A DNA stretch of 64,000 bases from Channallabes apus (lineage: Eukaryota > Chordata > Actinopteri > Siluriformes > Clariidae): positions 5,270,707 through 5,334,706 of the forward strand of contig CM060127.1 in NCBI GenBank assembly GCA_030522415.1, written 5' to 3'. Each line of letters starts with the position of its first letter. Position 1 is the first letter of the stretch. The notes below the pieces were generated by a model. It searched no databases, was not told the DNA's origin, and saw only the letters and a list, made by a program, of their open reading frames with translations. A program made the translations under genes and the position numbers. Of the stretch, positions 22,171-34,300 are shown piece after piece.

Positions 22171-23520
22171 AATAGGTTAAGCCAAGTCTATGTGTTAATT
22201 TTGCAGTTCTGGGTTCATACACAAATCAAATTCTCAAAACAGTCCAAGTTCATACACAAAGCTATCCAAATACAGCACAATCAAATTCTTTTCACTCAAA
22301 GTAACAGAAAAATTACACTTACACCCTCTGTTGCGGTCATGTTATCACACATGTTTTGACGCGTATCTTTGGGTATTTACTTACAACACAGAAGTTCAGT
22401 GGTCTTTGTCTCTTGTATTTTATTTTCCAGCATCAAAGATTCAACACTTCATACAGTCGTCTTGAGTAAATCCACAGTGGTTACAACACCAGTTGCTGTA
22501 TCAAATTAGTTCAAGGTTGGCTCCCGCTTTACTGTAGGTGTAGCTTACGGTTATAACAACATGTTTGTTATATCTTGCAGGTTACGGTCAAAAGCTTGTG
22601 TCTCCACAAGTTCCGCATTAAAACTGAACTTTCTATCGTGCGATAGTCATACAAATACGTGTAATAGTGGAGTGACATCACAGACCAACCTACGATTGCC
22701 AAAATGGATGCTTAACTAACAAATTCTAAGCTTATGACTTGTCTAATGAACTTAATGCTTAATGCTTAACTAATGAATGGAATAAGATGGAACAAAACAA
22801 ACAAAACAAGTAAACACAACAACAAATTCACAGCAGATACGATACGGCTCTTACACCCTCAAAATAGGCGCTCACTGGCTTACAAAAATGGAAAATGTAG
22901 CTTAGGAAAATCTTAAAAGATTAAAAAAAAAATAATCATATTTAATATTTTACCTCTTTAAATATGATTATAATTTGTGAAATGATCATGCTTAAGATAC
23001 TAAACATGTGATTTACAATATTAATGTACTATAAACTATGAAGCAAATCAAGTCAAATTATTTTATTTAGCAACTCAAGTGGAATTTAGTGGAATTCATT
23101 TGATTTCAATTATGTTTCCTAACTTTCCAATGCAATTCCAATTCCATTTCCTGTCAGCTGCAATTTTTCCAGTAATTTAAAGTTGTAATTTACCATTCAT
23201 TCTCAATTGTTTGTTCTAAGTTGTTTAGTTTTTCACACTGTTACAGTTTCCCATATTTATTTAGTAATAAGCCACCACTTTTCTAATAAAAGCTAAAAGT
23301 CAGAGTGGTAAATAAATGCACGTCTCCCCAAACATTTCTCATTTTATAGTAAAATATGATAAAGATGTACAAATAAGTGTGGTTATTTTTAAAGGAACAT
23401 GCACAAAAGAATCCTGTATCCTTTTTAAAGCAGTATATCACTGCTGACTTTTTGACAGACATTGGCTAAGTATAATAAAATAGTTTGTGTTTCTCTTTTA
23501 CTTTTTCTGCATTCTGTTAG
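22171..23520. other. No gene recognised
   Basis: AT-rich. It contains the likely 5' leader and right side of the hAT element and unassigned sequence. No supported ORF. Confidence 0.5.
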
Positions 23521-23524
23521 TTCC

Positions 23525-24625
23525 ACCTTTCCTTTAAATGGTCTTGCGCCGCAGTATCTGCGTGAACTGCTAGTGTCTTATGATCTGCCTTGCCTACTTT
23601 GATCAAAGGACATTGCAGGCTGCTTGTCAGTACCATGTATTATGAAAACTACAGTAGGGGCGGAGTTTTTTCTTACAAAGCCCCAAAGTTATGGAATAGT
23701 CTTCTAATTAATGTTCGGGACTCAGACACAGTCTCAGTGTTTAAGCCACTTAGCCAAGCACTTTTGTAAACAGATTTGCCTTAGGTAAAGGGGCAGATCT
23801 GGGGGACTCATGGACGTAGAGTATTACGGTGAACTGGTATTGATTTAGATTCTGTCTTCCTCACTCTCATTGATCACTCAGGTTTGTTGACTGCGAAGTG
23901 ATTGGCTGATTTACATCTCAGGGAGCCCTCATGTCTGTGTTTCCTTCTGGCTCTCCCTTTTAGTTATGCTGTTATAGTTAGTCCTGCCGAAGTCTCTGCT
24001 TGCACTCTGCACTAAATATACATTCACCTTATACATTGTGTAACTGTGACCATTCCTAACTATTATCTCTCCTCCTCTTCTGCTCTCTCCTCTTCTCTCT
24101 CTTTGTGAGAATCTAGCTCGTAAATCCAAAAAACAGGCAAGGGTCGGGCGATGTGCAACGGGCATGAACTGGGACAGGCTATACTCGTAAACGTAGGAAC
24201 AGAAATAGAATAAAAATCCGAAAGAGCAGTCAAATACAAGGCTTGGTAATGACACTGGAACAAGTTCACAGGGAGCGTACACTTCGCAAGGACTGGAAGT
24301 ACGAGAGTCTTTTTTTATCTGTTTTCTGTGATTAGACTCAGGTGTGCTAATACTCAGGTGAGTCAGAGCGTTGCTGTTGGGGGTTGTTGTTCTTGTTCGT
24401 AGTTCTGACACTCCGTCTCCTCTTCTCAAGGTTTCTTCCTATTACCATCTCAGGGAGTTTTTCCTTGCCACCGTCGCCCTCGGCTTGCTCACCAGGGACT
24501 ATCTGACCATTTTGATTCATACACATTCACATTCCATACAAACTTTAATGCTTTTGTGTAAAGCTGCTTTGCAACAATGATAATTGGTAAAAGTGCTATA
24601 CAAATAAAATAAAATTTAATTGAAT
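23525..24625 (+). mobile_element. L2-like LINE 3' end, copy 2, with the last ORF2 codons
   Basis: At 23640-23770 the plus strand still encodes the C-terminus of a reverse transcriptase (SYKAPKLWNSLLINVRDSD, then VSVFKPLSQALL). The long 3' untranslated region follows and ends AAAGTGCTATACAAATAAAA plus TTGAA repeats. The piece at 24113-24412 (TGTGAGAATC...GTTCTGACA) is foreign to the other copies and may be an LTR fragment, but I saw no clean target duplication. Confidence 0.7.
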
Positions 24626-24639
24626 TCTCTCTCTTTAAC

Positions 24640-25262
24640 TTTCTCTCTTTAACTCTCCTTGTCTCTCTGTCGAGCTCTACATGTTGTTCCTGAGCTTCCA
24701 GTCATCTAAACCCCCTCTGCCCTCTGGACCAGTTTGACTCATCCTGGTGTCCTGCTTCTGGTTAAAGATCTCGTCTCATGGTCTGCATGTGGTGACTGGG
24801 GACAATTCCACTTTAACATGAAGACGGCCCTGGCCTTGGCTGATGTGGACAGCTGTTCTCTGAGGACTTGTGACTGCAGTCGCTTGATAGTTCAGGACTG
24901 AAATTTCCTACAGTCTACCTGAGCCTCCAATAACAAACTGGACTCCACTTTGCCTTAAAGATATCAACTGTTATATTGAACTTACAGCCGTCTAACACAC
25001 AGTATGACTGCAGATCAATCCCTGCTATCCGTTATCACCCAAATGAGGATGACTTCCCTGTTGAGTCTGGTTCCTTACAAGGATTCTTCCTATTGCCATC
25101 TTAGGGAGTTTTACTTTGTCACCATCGCCCTCGGCTTGGCAGGGACAATATTTTGATTCATTCACATTCCATACTAACTTCCATAATTCTGATTGTGTAA
25201 AGCTGCTTTGTGGCAATGACAATTGTTAAAAGCCATAAACAAATAAAAATTAATTGAATTGA
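24640..25262 (+). mobile_element. L2-like LINE 3' end, copy 3
   Basis: A further copy of the same 3' region (CTGTCGAGCTCTACATG, GGTTCCTTACAAGGATTC). It ends ACAAATAAAAATTAATTGAATTGAATA and sits directly behind copy 2 in the same orientation. Confidence 0.68.
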
Positions 25263-25830
25263 ATAAACGTCATTTGTTCTTTAGACTATATATCATGATC
25301 TAGAGTCATTACAAATGTTTTATGAATTTAAAAACAAAATGGTTAGATACACAGGAGTCTGGGTTAGCTACACAGGTTTTAACATTATTAAACACTACAG
25401 TTGTCCTTAGGCTGCAGCATTGTGGTCCACAGACATTCTTCTTGCGGGATTGCAGATGCATCAGGATGCAAAATGATGTGTTTGTAACGGAAAGACATCC
25501 AGGACTCCAGGATGATCACAGCACTGAAGTAACAACCGCTAACAAACTAACCATTACCCAGATAGAACTGAGTGGAGGATGCCCAGCTAAAGGAGAGAGC
25601 AGGAAACATAAAAAAAGAAAACATAACTAAATAAAGTAAATTACTGATAGTTCATAGGCAATTTAAGGCAATTTCATTATGACACATAAAATTATATACT
25701 GTGGGGTAAAAAATGTTCTTGATATATTTTCGCATGGTTACAGTACCTGGACCAGAGAGTTATGAGCACTGCAGGTGTACTGTACAGGGATAACCTTGAC
25801 CTCGATGTAGTGCTAGTAGTAGTACAAATA
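25263..25830. other. No gene recognised; flank downstream of the Ig exons
   Basis: No further immunoglobulin, transmembrane or cytoplasmic exon can be read on the minus strand here. The plus-strand frame 25322-25630 has no motif. Confidence 0.5.
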
Positions 25831-25853
25831 TTATAATAATGTTACAGACTCAC

Positions 25854-26192
25854 AGTGTACAGTGACGGTGATTGGCTGTGATTCGGACAAGAGCAGATCT
25901 GTGTCCAGATTCAGCACGGCTGCACACTTGTACTGCACTCCGTCATCCTCATGTCTGGCTGTAACATTCAGTTTCGCTGTCACGTTCACGTTTGTCATCT
26001 CATTTATCAAGTCTAAAAGTGATGTTTTACTAAATAGTGTGAAAGTGTTGTTTTGCTTCGGGTTGGATCTGTTCCAGTGTACACTGACTTTATGTCCAGG
26101 ACCGACGTTTTCAATCTCACACATCAGCTCTGTCTGATGTCCTGCTATCCACACATTAGACACGGAGCTCAGCGTCATATTGTCTGGTCTCT
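25854..26192 (-). CDS. Immunoglobulin-like domain exon (domain 2) of a cell-adhesion protein, ICAM/VCAM-like
   Basis: Acceptor TTTACAG at 26193 and donor GTGAGT at 25853 bound 339 bases. The exon starts and ends in phase 1, the standard for single Ig-domain exons. It encodes about 113 residues with the Ig cysteines in ELMCEIENV and DGVQYKCAAV (the D-G-x-Y-x-C pattern), a W in VHWNRS, and several N-glycosylation sites (NMT, NVT twice). The strand pattern resembles the second domain of ICAM and VCAM proteins. No in-frame stop is present. The rest of the gene is not found to the left. Confidence 0.75.
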
Positions 26193-26276
26193 CTGTAAAC
26201 ACACACACACAATGTCAAATATGATAATACTGTACACAATAAGAGTAATGAGATTTTATGAGATGGTGGTACTCAC

Positions 26277-26546
26277 TGTAAATGGTGAGATTTACTTGAC
26301 TCTTACAGTCTAAATCTTTTGTTGAGAGGTAACAATTGAGACCATCTGCTTCCTCCCAATTTGTCAGATTGTCCACCTTCCACATCAAACTTTTTTCACT
26401 GCCTGTGCTCGGGGGTGATGATTTAGACTCCCAGCCCAGTATATATCCCATATCAGGTTTCCTCGGTATGGAGCAGTTCACTTCAGCAGGGTGTCCATAC
26501 TCCACCAGCAGAGACGCCGGAGTGACGACAGGATTTGTACATACTT
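26277..26546 (-). CDS. Immunoglobulin-like domain exon (domain 1) of the same ICAM/VCAM-like gene
   Basis: Acceptor GAACAG at 26547 and donor GTGAGT at 26276 bound 270 bases, again phase 1 to phase 1, separated from the next exon by an 84-base intron. The protein reads NPVVTPASLLVEYGHPAEVN, then CSIP, LGWES, LMWKVDNLTNWEEADGLNCY and CKSQVNLTIY. The V-YG-P-VNC, W-V-LT-W and C-L-V-Y pattern is that of the first ICAM domain in fishes. The protein would be a membrane or secreted adhesion receptor. The upstream signal-peptide exon is not adjacent; a candidate lies at 53012-53084. Confidence 0.75.
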
Positions 26547-27317
26547 CTGTTCAGCACAATAACAAATCTGGAGTTGATTTTGTATTTACCACGAAGTACA
26601 ATAAAACAGTATAATATAATACATACAATAACTCAAACATAAAATACTAAATTAGATAGATATACAATGTTATTGCTACAGCATAGTACAGGCACTAAGC
26701 AATGCAATGTAGTTTAGCATCTACCAGAAATGCAAATAGTACTGTATACTGAGTGCTCAATATTTAGGCAAGTGAGTATTTTGAGCAAATAATTTTAATG
26801 CATATTTTCCAGCTTCAAGCTGTATAAACATGAATACTTATTGGCTCTAAGCATATCTGGTCATGTGTATTTGTGCAATGAGGGAGGATGTGGCCTAAGC
26901 AGATCAACACCCTTTATCAAGGTGGGCAAAATTATTAGGCAGCTTCTTTTCCTCAGGCAAAACGGGCCAAAAAATTGATTTTTTTTTTTTTACTTTGTAA
27001 AGTAAAAAATTGTAAAATGTAAAGAATGCAGCAAATAGCAAATACTCCACAGGGCTGCAAGAAATGTTTTGATAAAAAAAAAGATGCAAATTAACTGCAA
27101 AAGATTTGAGAACTCAAATTTGAAGCTACTGTACCAGGAACCCATTATCCTCCGGTGCTGTCATATTCCAGAACTGCAACCTACCTGCAGTGCCCAGAAT
27201 ACAAGGTGTTCAGAGACATGACCAAGGAAATGAAGACTGAAACATGACCACCACAGAACGAGACAAAAGACTGAGCCAAGAAATATCTGAGACATTTCAA
27301 CGTTTGTACGGACTGAT

Positions 27318-27890
27318 TGTAACAGGATACTGTGTGTGGGTTTTGGAGAAGGTATGGAGGCGGAGGTGATCATGTGGAAAAGGGTTTTTTAATAAAGGAA
27401 AAAACAAACACAAAGACATCTACATAAAGGAACTAAGGAGGAGCAATACGGGACATAAGAGAAACCAAAGACTACATAGAACAGGATCTAGACTAAACAC
27501 AACAGGCTAACATGGACTAAACATGACACGAAGGCTGGACTAGACAAGGGGTAAACATAACAGAGAGCTAGGAGAGAACATTGGCTAGGAACTAAACAGA
27601 ACAGTACATAAACAGAACAGAATCAAGAACAGAACAGAAGCTAGGGAAAAAGCCATGACACCAAGAACTATGACCAGTAAACACCCACTTAACTTAACAG
27701 AGGCCAGACCAAGAGGCAACGGAACAAAAGGCTATTTATAACTGAACTTAATTGCTAACCTCGATCAGATGTGCTCCCATTACCTGACCGAGGTGCACTC
27801 TGGGAAATGGAGTTCAAAATGAAAGGAAAACACAAACGAAAACAAGATGGAGTCCAGGAGCATGGCACCCTCTGGTGTTCAACCGTGACA
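27318..27890 (-). mobile_element. Solo LTR (573 bp) inside the Tc1 relic
   Basis: TGTAACAG...AACCGTGACA is flanked by perfect CTGAT copies (27313-27317 and 27891-27895). Removing it and one CTGAT restores the transposon sequence GGACTGATGAG. On the minus strand it holds TATAAATAG and, further on, AATAAA. It shares GACCGAGGTGC and a CCCTCTGGTG block with the LTR at 62759-63740. Confidence 0.88.
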
Positions 27891-28223
27891 CTGATGAGTT
27901 GAGAGTGACTCTTTACAGACCAGATGGATGGACTTGTTGGTGGATCAATAACAGGCACAGAGCTCCACTTCGACTCAAACGCATGTAAGGTGGAGGTGCG
28001 TGCTGGTATGGGCTGGTATTATTACCGTACATATAGGTTGAGCTAGTTGTGTCTTTTTGGTTTGAATATGGACTCTTTAATAATAATAACTACACCTCTC
28101 TAAACACTGCCTGGGAAGCCGTGGTTCCTGCTGCACAAAAACTTGTCAACAGATCAAGAAACTCCATGAGACAGACTCCATGAGTGGAAGGTTTATGACC
28201 GTTATTGGAAAGAAGGGTAACTA

Positions 28224-29843
28224 CAGTGGTGTGAAAAACTATTTGCCCCCTCCCTGATTTCTTATTCTTTTGCATGTTTGTCACACTTAAATGTTTCTGC
28301 TCATCAAAAACCGTTAACTATTAGTCAAAGAGAACATAATTGAACACAAAATGCAGTTTTTAAATGAAGGTTTACGTTATTAAGGGACAAAAAAAACTCC
28401 AAATCTACATGGCCCTGTGTGAAAAAGTGATTGCCCCCCTTGTTAAAAAATAACTTAACTGTGGTTTATCACACCTGAGTTCAATTTCTGTAGTCACCCC
28501 CAGGCCTGATTACTGCCACACCTGTTTCAATCAAGAAATCACTTAAATAGGAGCTACCTGACACAGAGAAGTAGACCAAAAGCACCTCAAAAGCAAGACA
28601 TCATGCCAAGATCCAAAGAAATTCAGGAACAAATGAGAACAAAAGTAATTGAGATCTATCAGTCTGGTAAAGGTTATAAAGCCATTTCTAAAGCTTTGGG
28701 ACTCCAGCGAACCACAGTGAGAGCCATTATCCACAAATGGCAAAAACATGGAACAGTGGTGAACCTTCCCAGGAGTGGCCGGCCGACCAAAATTACCCCA
28801 AGAGCGCAGAGACGACTCATCTGAGAGGCCACAAAAGACCCCAGGACAACATCTAAAGAACTGCAGGCCTCACTTGCCTCAATTAAGGTCAGTGTTCACG
28901 ACTCCACCATAAGAAAGAGACTGGGCAAAAACGGCCTGCATGGCAGATTTCCAAGGCGCAAACCACTTTTAAGCAAAAAGAACATTAAGGCTCGTCTCAA
29001 TTTTGCTAAAAAACATCTCAATGATTGCCAAGACTTTTGGGAAAATACCTTGTGGACCGACAAGACAAAAGTTGAACTTTTTGGAAGGTGCGTGTCCCGT
29101 TACATCTGACGTAAAAGTAACACAGCATTTCAGAAAAAGAACATCATACCAACAGTAAAATATGGTGGTGGTAGTGTGATGGTCTGGGGTTGTTTTGCTG
29201 CTTCAGGACCTGGAAGGCTTGCTGTGATAGATGGAACCATGAATTCTACAGTCTACCAAAAAATCCTGAAGGAGAATGTCCGGCCATCTGTTCATCAACT
29301 CAAGCTGAAGCGATCTTGGGTGCTGCAGCAGGACAATGACCCAAAACACACCAGCAAATCCACCTCTGAATGGCTGAAGAAAAACAAAATGAAGACTTTG
29401 GAGTGGCCTAGTCAAAGTCCTGACCTGAATCCTATTGAGATGTTGTGGCATGACCTTGAAAAGGCGGTTCATGCTAGAAAACCCTCAAATAAAGCTGAAT
29501 TACAACAATTCTGCAAAGATGAGCGGGCCAAAATTCCTCCAGAGCGCTGTAAAAGACTCGTTGCAAGTTATCACAAACGCTTGATTGCAGTTATTGCTGC
29601 TAAGGGTGGCCCAACCAGTTATTAGGTTCAGGGGGCAATTACTTTTTCACACAGGGCCATGTAGGTTTGGATTTTTTTTCTCCCTAAATAATAAAACCCC
29701 TCATTTAAAAACTGCATTTTGTGTTTACTTGTGTTATCTTTGACTAATAGTTAAATGTGTTTGATGATCAGAAACATTTTGTGTGACAAACATGCAAAAG
29801 AATAAGAAATCAGGAGGGGGGCAAATAGTTTTTCACACCACTG
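28224..29843 (+). mobile_element. Tc1 family B, copy 1
   Basis: The ends CAGTGGTGTGAAAAACTATT and its inverse are flanked by TA. It is inserted at a TATA within the older Tc1 relic. Length 1620 bp. The same family occurs at 54115-55731 and 56893-58509. This copy is the most diverged of the three. Confidence 0.93.
28603..29625 (+). pseudogene. Tc1 family B transposase with two nonsense mutations
   Basis: The frame is continuous from ATG 28603 to TAG 29623-29625 and encodes 340 residues except for TGA at 28822 (in place of the CGA arginine of the sister copies) and TGA at 29107 (in place of TGG tryptophan). The paired-like HTH (GKGYKAISKALGLQRTTVRA), the GRPTKI hook and the DD34E residues are all present: D in WTDKT, D in QQDNDPKH, E in PDLNPIEML. 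Both stops fit C-to-T type decay. Confidence 0.9.
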
Positions 29844-30034
29844 TATATTGGTAACTGATTTTTTTTCTGAAGTGTCAGAAATGTTTATTTGTAAATTTTG
29901 AGTTGTTTTTATTATTCTCACCTTAACAGATGAAAATAAACAAGTGAGATGGAAAAATTATTTTTTTTTATTTAGTTGCATAATAATTCTGCACACTAAA
30001 AGTTGCCCAATAATTGTGCACACATACTGAGTGA

Positions 30035-30180
30035 GAGAGGACATGAAGTTAGTTGGTGTGAGAGAAGAGGATGCAGAGGATAGGGTTAGATGGAGGCAGA
30101 TGATTCGCTGTGGCGACCCCTGAAAGGGAACAGCTGAAAGACAAAGAAGAAGAAGAAGAAGAAGAAGATACTGTACATAT
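30035..30180 (+). repeat. LINE 3' tail with GAA repeat
   Basis: AGAGGATGCAGAGGATAGGG, GGAGGCAGATGATTCGCTG and TGGCGACCCCTGAAAGGG followed by GAAGAAGAAG form a 3' end seen in many fish LINE copies. Family assignment uncertain. Confidence 0.55.
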
Positions 30181-30692
30181 CCTAAGAAAGACAAAACCTC
30201 ACTTTTACTTTCTTAAATATTTAAGTTTAACATTTAACATTTAGGACTGACCGAGTGCATTGTAGCTGTTGAATGACTTGCTTAATAATTGTGCACATAG
30301 TGTATATATATCAGAACCATATTGCCATTAAATTATGAGGTGCAGGTTAAATGAGTATATATACTTATTCAATATATACACTCTAAAAAATAAAACTGTG
30401 CTGTACTCAATTTTTTTGGTGAAACATTTTTCACTTAAAAATATTGAGTAAATCCAAAAGTTTCAAAATCATGTAAAATACACTTCATGAATTGAGTACA
30501 AGTCAGTAAAAAAAAAAAAAGTAGACCAAGTAGACCTGAATAACTTTATTCAGTACAATAATGTACAAAATTTAGTAAATGTAATGAAAATCAGAAGTTA
30601 ATGCAATGGTTACCCTAAGTGAAAATTAGTAAAATAATTGAGTAGATATAATTGAAATGCAAGGTATAAGAAACTGAAAATTCGACTATTAT

Positions 30693-31325
30693 TATAACAT
30701 CCGCAACACCACGGCCCAGAGAGGTGAGGTCGGAGTCACCGGATTACTGAGCCTTGTCGCCCCCTAGTGTGTCTACGTAGGTATGTCTCCCCTTCACTAA
30801 CAATGTGCACCTGTGTCACTCCCCTGTGTGTCATTATATAAGCCAGTCGAGCCCGAGGCGTATTGTCCGTTCACTGTTTGTCACGTTGTATGTTTCTACA
30901 CGAACACTGCTCGACCAGATCTCCTTGATCTCCTCTCCAGCACTGATCTAGCCGCCTTGGTCGGGGTAAGGTCGGCAAAACCGGCACCTGCAGCGTACGC
31001 TGTGTTTTGAGCGCGGGAAGCGCTCTTCATGCCAAGTACAAGGACTGGAACTCTTTCACGTAGGAAACGCATGCTTGTGTGTGTATGTGTGAGTAAATAC
31101 TGTGCTAGACCTTGGAGAGGAGCCAGAGGGAGCAAGCCCGGACGGCGAGCTGTGTTTTTTGTGTTTGTTTTGTTTGTTTTGAACTTTATGTTGAACGAGA
31201 ATTACTAAAAGACGAGTTACGATAAAATAAAATAAATTAAAATTAAAATAAAATTGTGGGAAAACCACTTGCATCTGAAAACCTGCATTCTGTGCGTCCT
31301 TTCAAATCCCCCAGCGAACATGACA
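30693..31325 (+). repeat. 5' LTR of gypsy 1
   Basis: 633 bp, starting TATAACATCC and ending GAACATGACA. A TATA box (TATATAAG, 30835-30842) lies 23 bases before the stretch GTCCGTTCA (30865-30873), the likely transcript start. Near the end an A-rich stretch with AATAAA (31225-31255) may act in polyadenylation. Confidence 0.92.
30835..30873 (+). promoter_or_regulatory. LTR promoter and self-primer of gypsy 1
   Basis: TATATAAG followed, 30 bases after its first base, by GTCCGTTCA. That 9-mer is the exact complement of TGAACGGAC at 31328-31336. In Tf1 and sushi retrotransposons the 5' end of the RNA folds back on the primer site and is cleaved to prime cDNA synthesis. The spacing fits that model. 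Confidence 0.65.
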
Positions 31326-34300
31326 GATGAACGGACCTTCATGGATGCAGCAGGAATACCCCTGCCAGATGAGAACGCCCGCCTCCACAATTATCTGCGA
31401 GATCAGCAGCGAGAGATCGGCAGCCTGTCGAGAGCCGTCCACGATCTCGCGTGCAGCGTGAGCCAGCTCGCGGCCTCCAAGGTGCCACCAGCGGCGAGTT
31501 CATCCTCGGGCGCTCCAGCAGCTCCACGGCCTGCCCCCCCCGAAAGGTATGGAGGGGATCCCGAGGGATGCCGGCGATTTTTGCTCACCTGTGAACTTTA
31601 CTTTACAGAATTCCCGAATATGATGGAGACACAGAAGGTGAGCTTCATCACCCAGCATCTCACCGGAAAAGCACTCGACTGGGCGACAGCCGTGTGGAGC
31701 GCTGGAGGCGCCACCATCACCCGGTACTCGCGATTCGTGGAGGCCTTGCGAGCTGTGTTTGATCACCCGGACCAGGGGAAAACCGGCGAACAACAACTGC
31801 TAAGGATCAAGCAAGGGAACATGCCCGTGGCCGAGTACGCTATCTCCTTCCAGGTTCTGGCAGCGAAGAGTGGCTGGTGCAAGAGGAGCTTGCTGGCGCG
31901 GTTCCGCGATGGGCTTCCATCCCCGATATCAGTAAAGGCTCTGGATGGCCACGTCCTAAACCATTCGCCGCTTAAAGTAATCTCAGCGCCCCTACGGTTA
32001 ACTTTCCCCGGCTATTCTGAGGAGATCAAATTCTTTGTGCTTCCTCAGCTGGACCATTCCGTCGTGCTTGGCCTTCCCTGGCTGAGCTTTCACAATCCAA
32101 ATTTCGATTGGGCAAACAGTAGCATCCAATCTTGGTCCCCTCGATGCTCAAAAACCTGTAAACCCCTAACATTGGCGGTCCAAGCCACGACTATTGAAAG
32201 CCCGCGAGAACACCTGTCCATGAGTGTGCCATCAGAGTATGCGTGTTTTCAGGATGTGTTTAGTATTAGGGAAGCAGCGCGACTTCCTCCTCATCGCCCG
32301 TGGGATTGTGCGATTGAGCTCCTGCCCGGGAAAGCACCACCTTTTTCGCGTGTTTATCCACTCTCCCGGGATGAAACCCGGGCGATGGAGGAATACGTGG
32401 AGGAGGCTCTCAGGCAGGGGCTCATCAGCCGTTCCACGTCTCCCGCTTCAGCAGGTTTCTTTTTTATTGAGAAAAAAGGCGGAGGCTTAAGACCCTGCAT
32501 AGATTTCAGAGGGTTAAATGCAGTGACAATAAAGTATAAGCACCCTCTGCCACCGGTGCCAGCCGCTATCGACCAACTCTGAGGTGCCTCCATATTTACC
32601 AAACTCGATCTCCGCAGCGCTTACAATCTCGTTCGTGTGCGTAAAGGCGACGAGTGGAAGACAGCATTTAGCACCTCATCGGGACACTATCAGTACAACG
32701 TGATGCCCTATGGGCTGGTAAATGCTCCTGCGGTGTTTCAGGGGTTTATGAATGACGTGCTGAGGGATATGTTTAACCGTTGTGACATAGTGTATTTAGA
32801 CGACATTCTAATATTCATATTCTCAAGGTCATATTCCGAGCACGTCAGGCATGTAACCGCCGTCCTTCGACGTCTGCGCGCGCACGGGCTCTATGCGAAG
32901 GCTGAGAAATGTGACTTTCACAAAACGGAAGTGACATTCCTCGGCTATCGCATAGGACCACAGGGAGTCGAGATGGAGAAATCCAAGGTGGAGGCGGTAA
33001 CTCAATGGCCGGTACCACGGTCAGTAAAGGAGCTACAAAGTTTCCTGGGTTTCGCCAACTTTTATAGGCGATTTATACGAAACTTTAGTTCGGTTGCAGC
33101 GCCTCCCACGTCCCTGCTTAAGGGAAAACCGACTAAACTGAAAGCCTTCTCGGCCGATGCGGAGAAGGCTTTCCAAAAACTTAAATCGCCGTTCACTACG
33201 GCCCCCATACTACGGCTTCCTGACCCCGAGAAGCCGTTTCTAGTAGAAGTGGACGCGTCAGAACTGGGGATCGGGGCGGTGCTGTCACAACGCCAGGGCC
33301 AGCCCGAGAAACTTTATCCTTGCTCATTCTTCTCTCGAAAACTGACACCTGCTGAACAAAATTATGATATCGGCAATAGGGAACTGCTAGCAGTTAAAGC
33401 GGCGTTAGAAGAATGGCGGCACTGGCTCGAGGGAGCCAAACACCCCTTCATTGTGTTAACCGATCACAAAAATTTTGAATACATCCAACAGGCGAAAAGG
33501 TTAAACACGAGACAAGCTCGTTGGGCGCTGTTCTTTACGCGTTTCCACTTTCAAATTACTTACCAGCCAGGCTCTAAAAATAAGAAAGCAGATGCGCTCT
33601 CTCGATACTACCCAAACCCCACCCCGGTGATGCACCCCGAGACCATCCTCCCAGCGCCTCTCATCGTCGCTCCCATCACCTGAGAGATAGACGCCGAGAT
33701 CACACAGGGGGGGCAAGACCATCAGGTACCCCCCGAGTGTCCCCCGACAAAAATTTATGTGCCTGAAAATTTCCGTCAACGTTTAACAATAACAGCTCAT
33801 ACTAATGCCTCGTCAGGGCATCCCGGGGTGACGCGCACAGTAAAAACGTTAGAGCAAAAATACTGGTGGCCAAGGATGAGGGAAACGGTAAAGACAGTCG
33901 TGCTATCCTGTAAAGTGTGTGCGATGGCTAAAATGCCACGTAGCCTTCCGGTTGGGAAATTAATGCCCCTACCGACACCGAACCGACCGTGGTCCCACCT
34001 CGCGGTGGACTTCCTCACGGATCTGCCGGTGTCGAAAGGGTACACTACAATCTTAGTGGTCGTTGATCGGTTTTCGAAAGGGTGCCGATTTATCCCATTT
34101 GCCTCCCTCCCGTCAGCACTGCAAGTAGCCGAAGCCCTATTTGAATCCGTGTTTCGTTACTATGGCATACCAGAAGATATTGTGTCCGATCGTGGTCCCC
34201 AATTTATCGCAAGGGTCTGGAAAGCGTTCTTCCAGAAATTGGGGACCACCGTGAGCCTAACGTCAGGTTATCACCCCGAGTCTAATGGCCAGGCAGAGCG

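Larger units (their letters stand above)
20215..23165 (-). mobile_element. hAT element (ZBED-type), right end uncertain
   Basis: The left tip CAGGGTTGGGGTCAATT is a hAT-type end, followed by many GGAATTGAATT motifs. The interior encodes a broken BED-finger transposase on the minus strand. Similar AATTCCAATTCCATTTCC motifs near 23130-23150 suggest the other end, but the mirror of the terminal bases is not seen there, so the right limit is approximate. Confidence 0.65.
26755..30025 (+). mobile_element. Tc1-like relic (AGGCAG-type ends) split by two insertions
   Basis: The 5' part (AGCTTCAAGCTGTATAAAC, GTGGGCAAAATTATTAGGCAG, CAGGCAAAACGGGCCAAAAA) and the 3' part (GAAATGTTTATTTGTAAATTTTGAG, GTTGCCCAATAATTGTGCAC) belong to one well-known fish Tc1 family. 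The transposase is decayed, and the region between the first and last catalytic residues is deleted near 28020-28090. A solo LTR (27318-27890) and a second Tc1 family (28224-29843) have inserted. Confidence 0.75.

Noticed and set aside
24113..24412. Solo LTR inside the L2-like tail
   Set aside because: It starts TGTGAG and ends CTGACA, but the flanks do not give a convincing 5-bp duplication, so it is mentioned only as a possible fragment.
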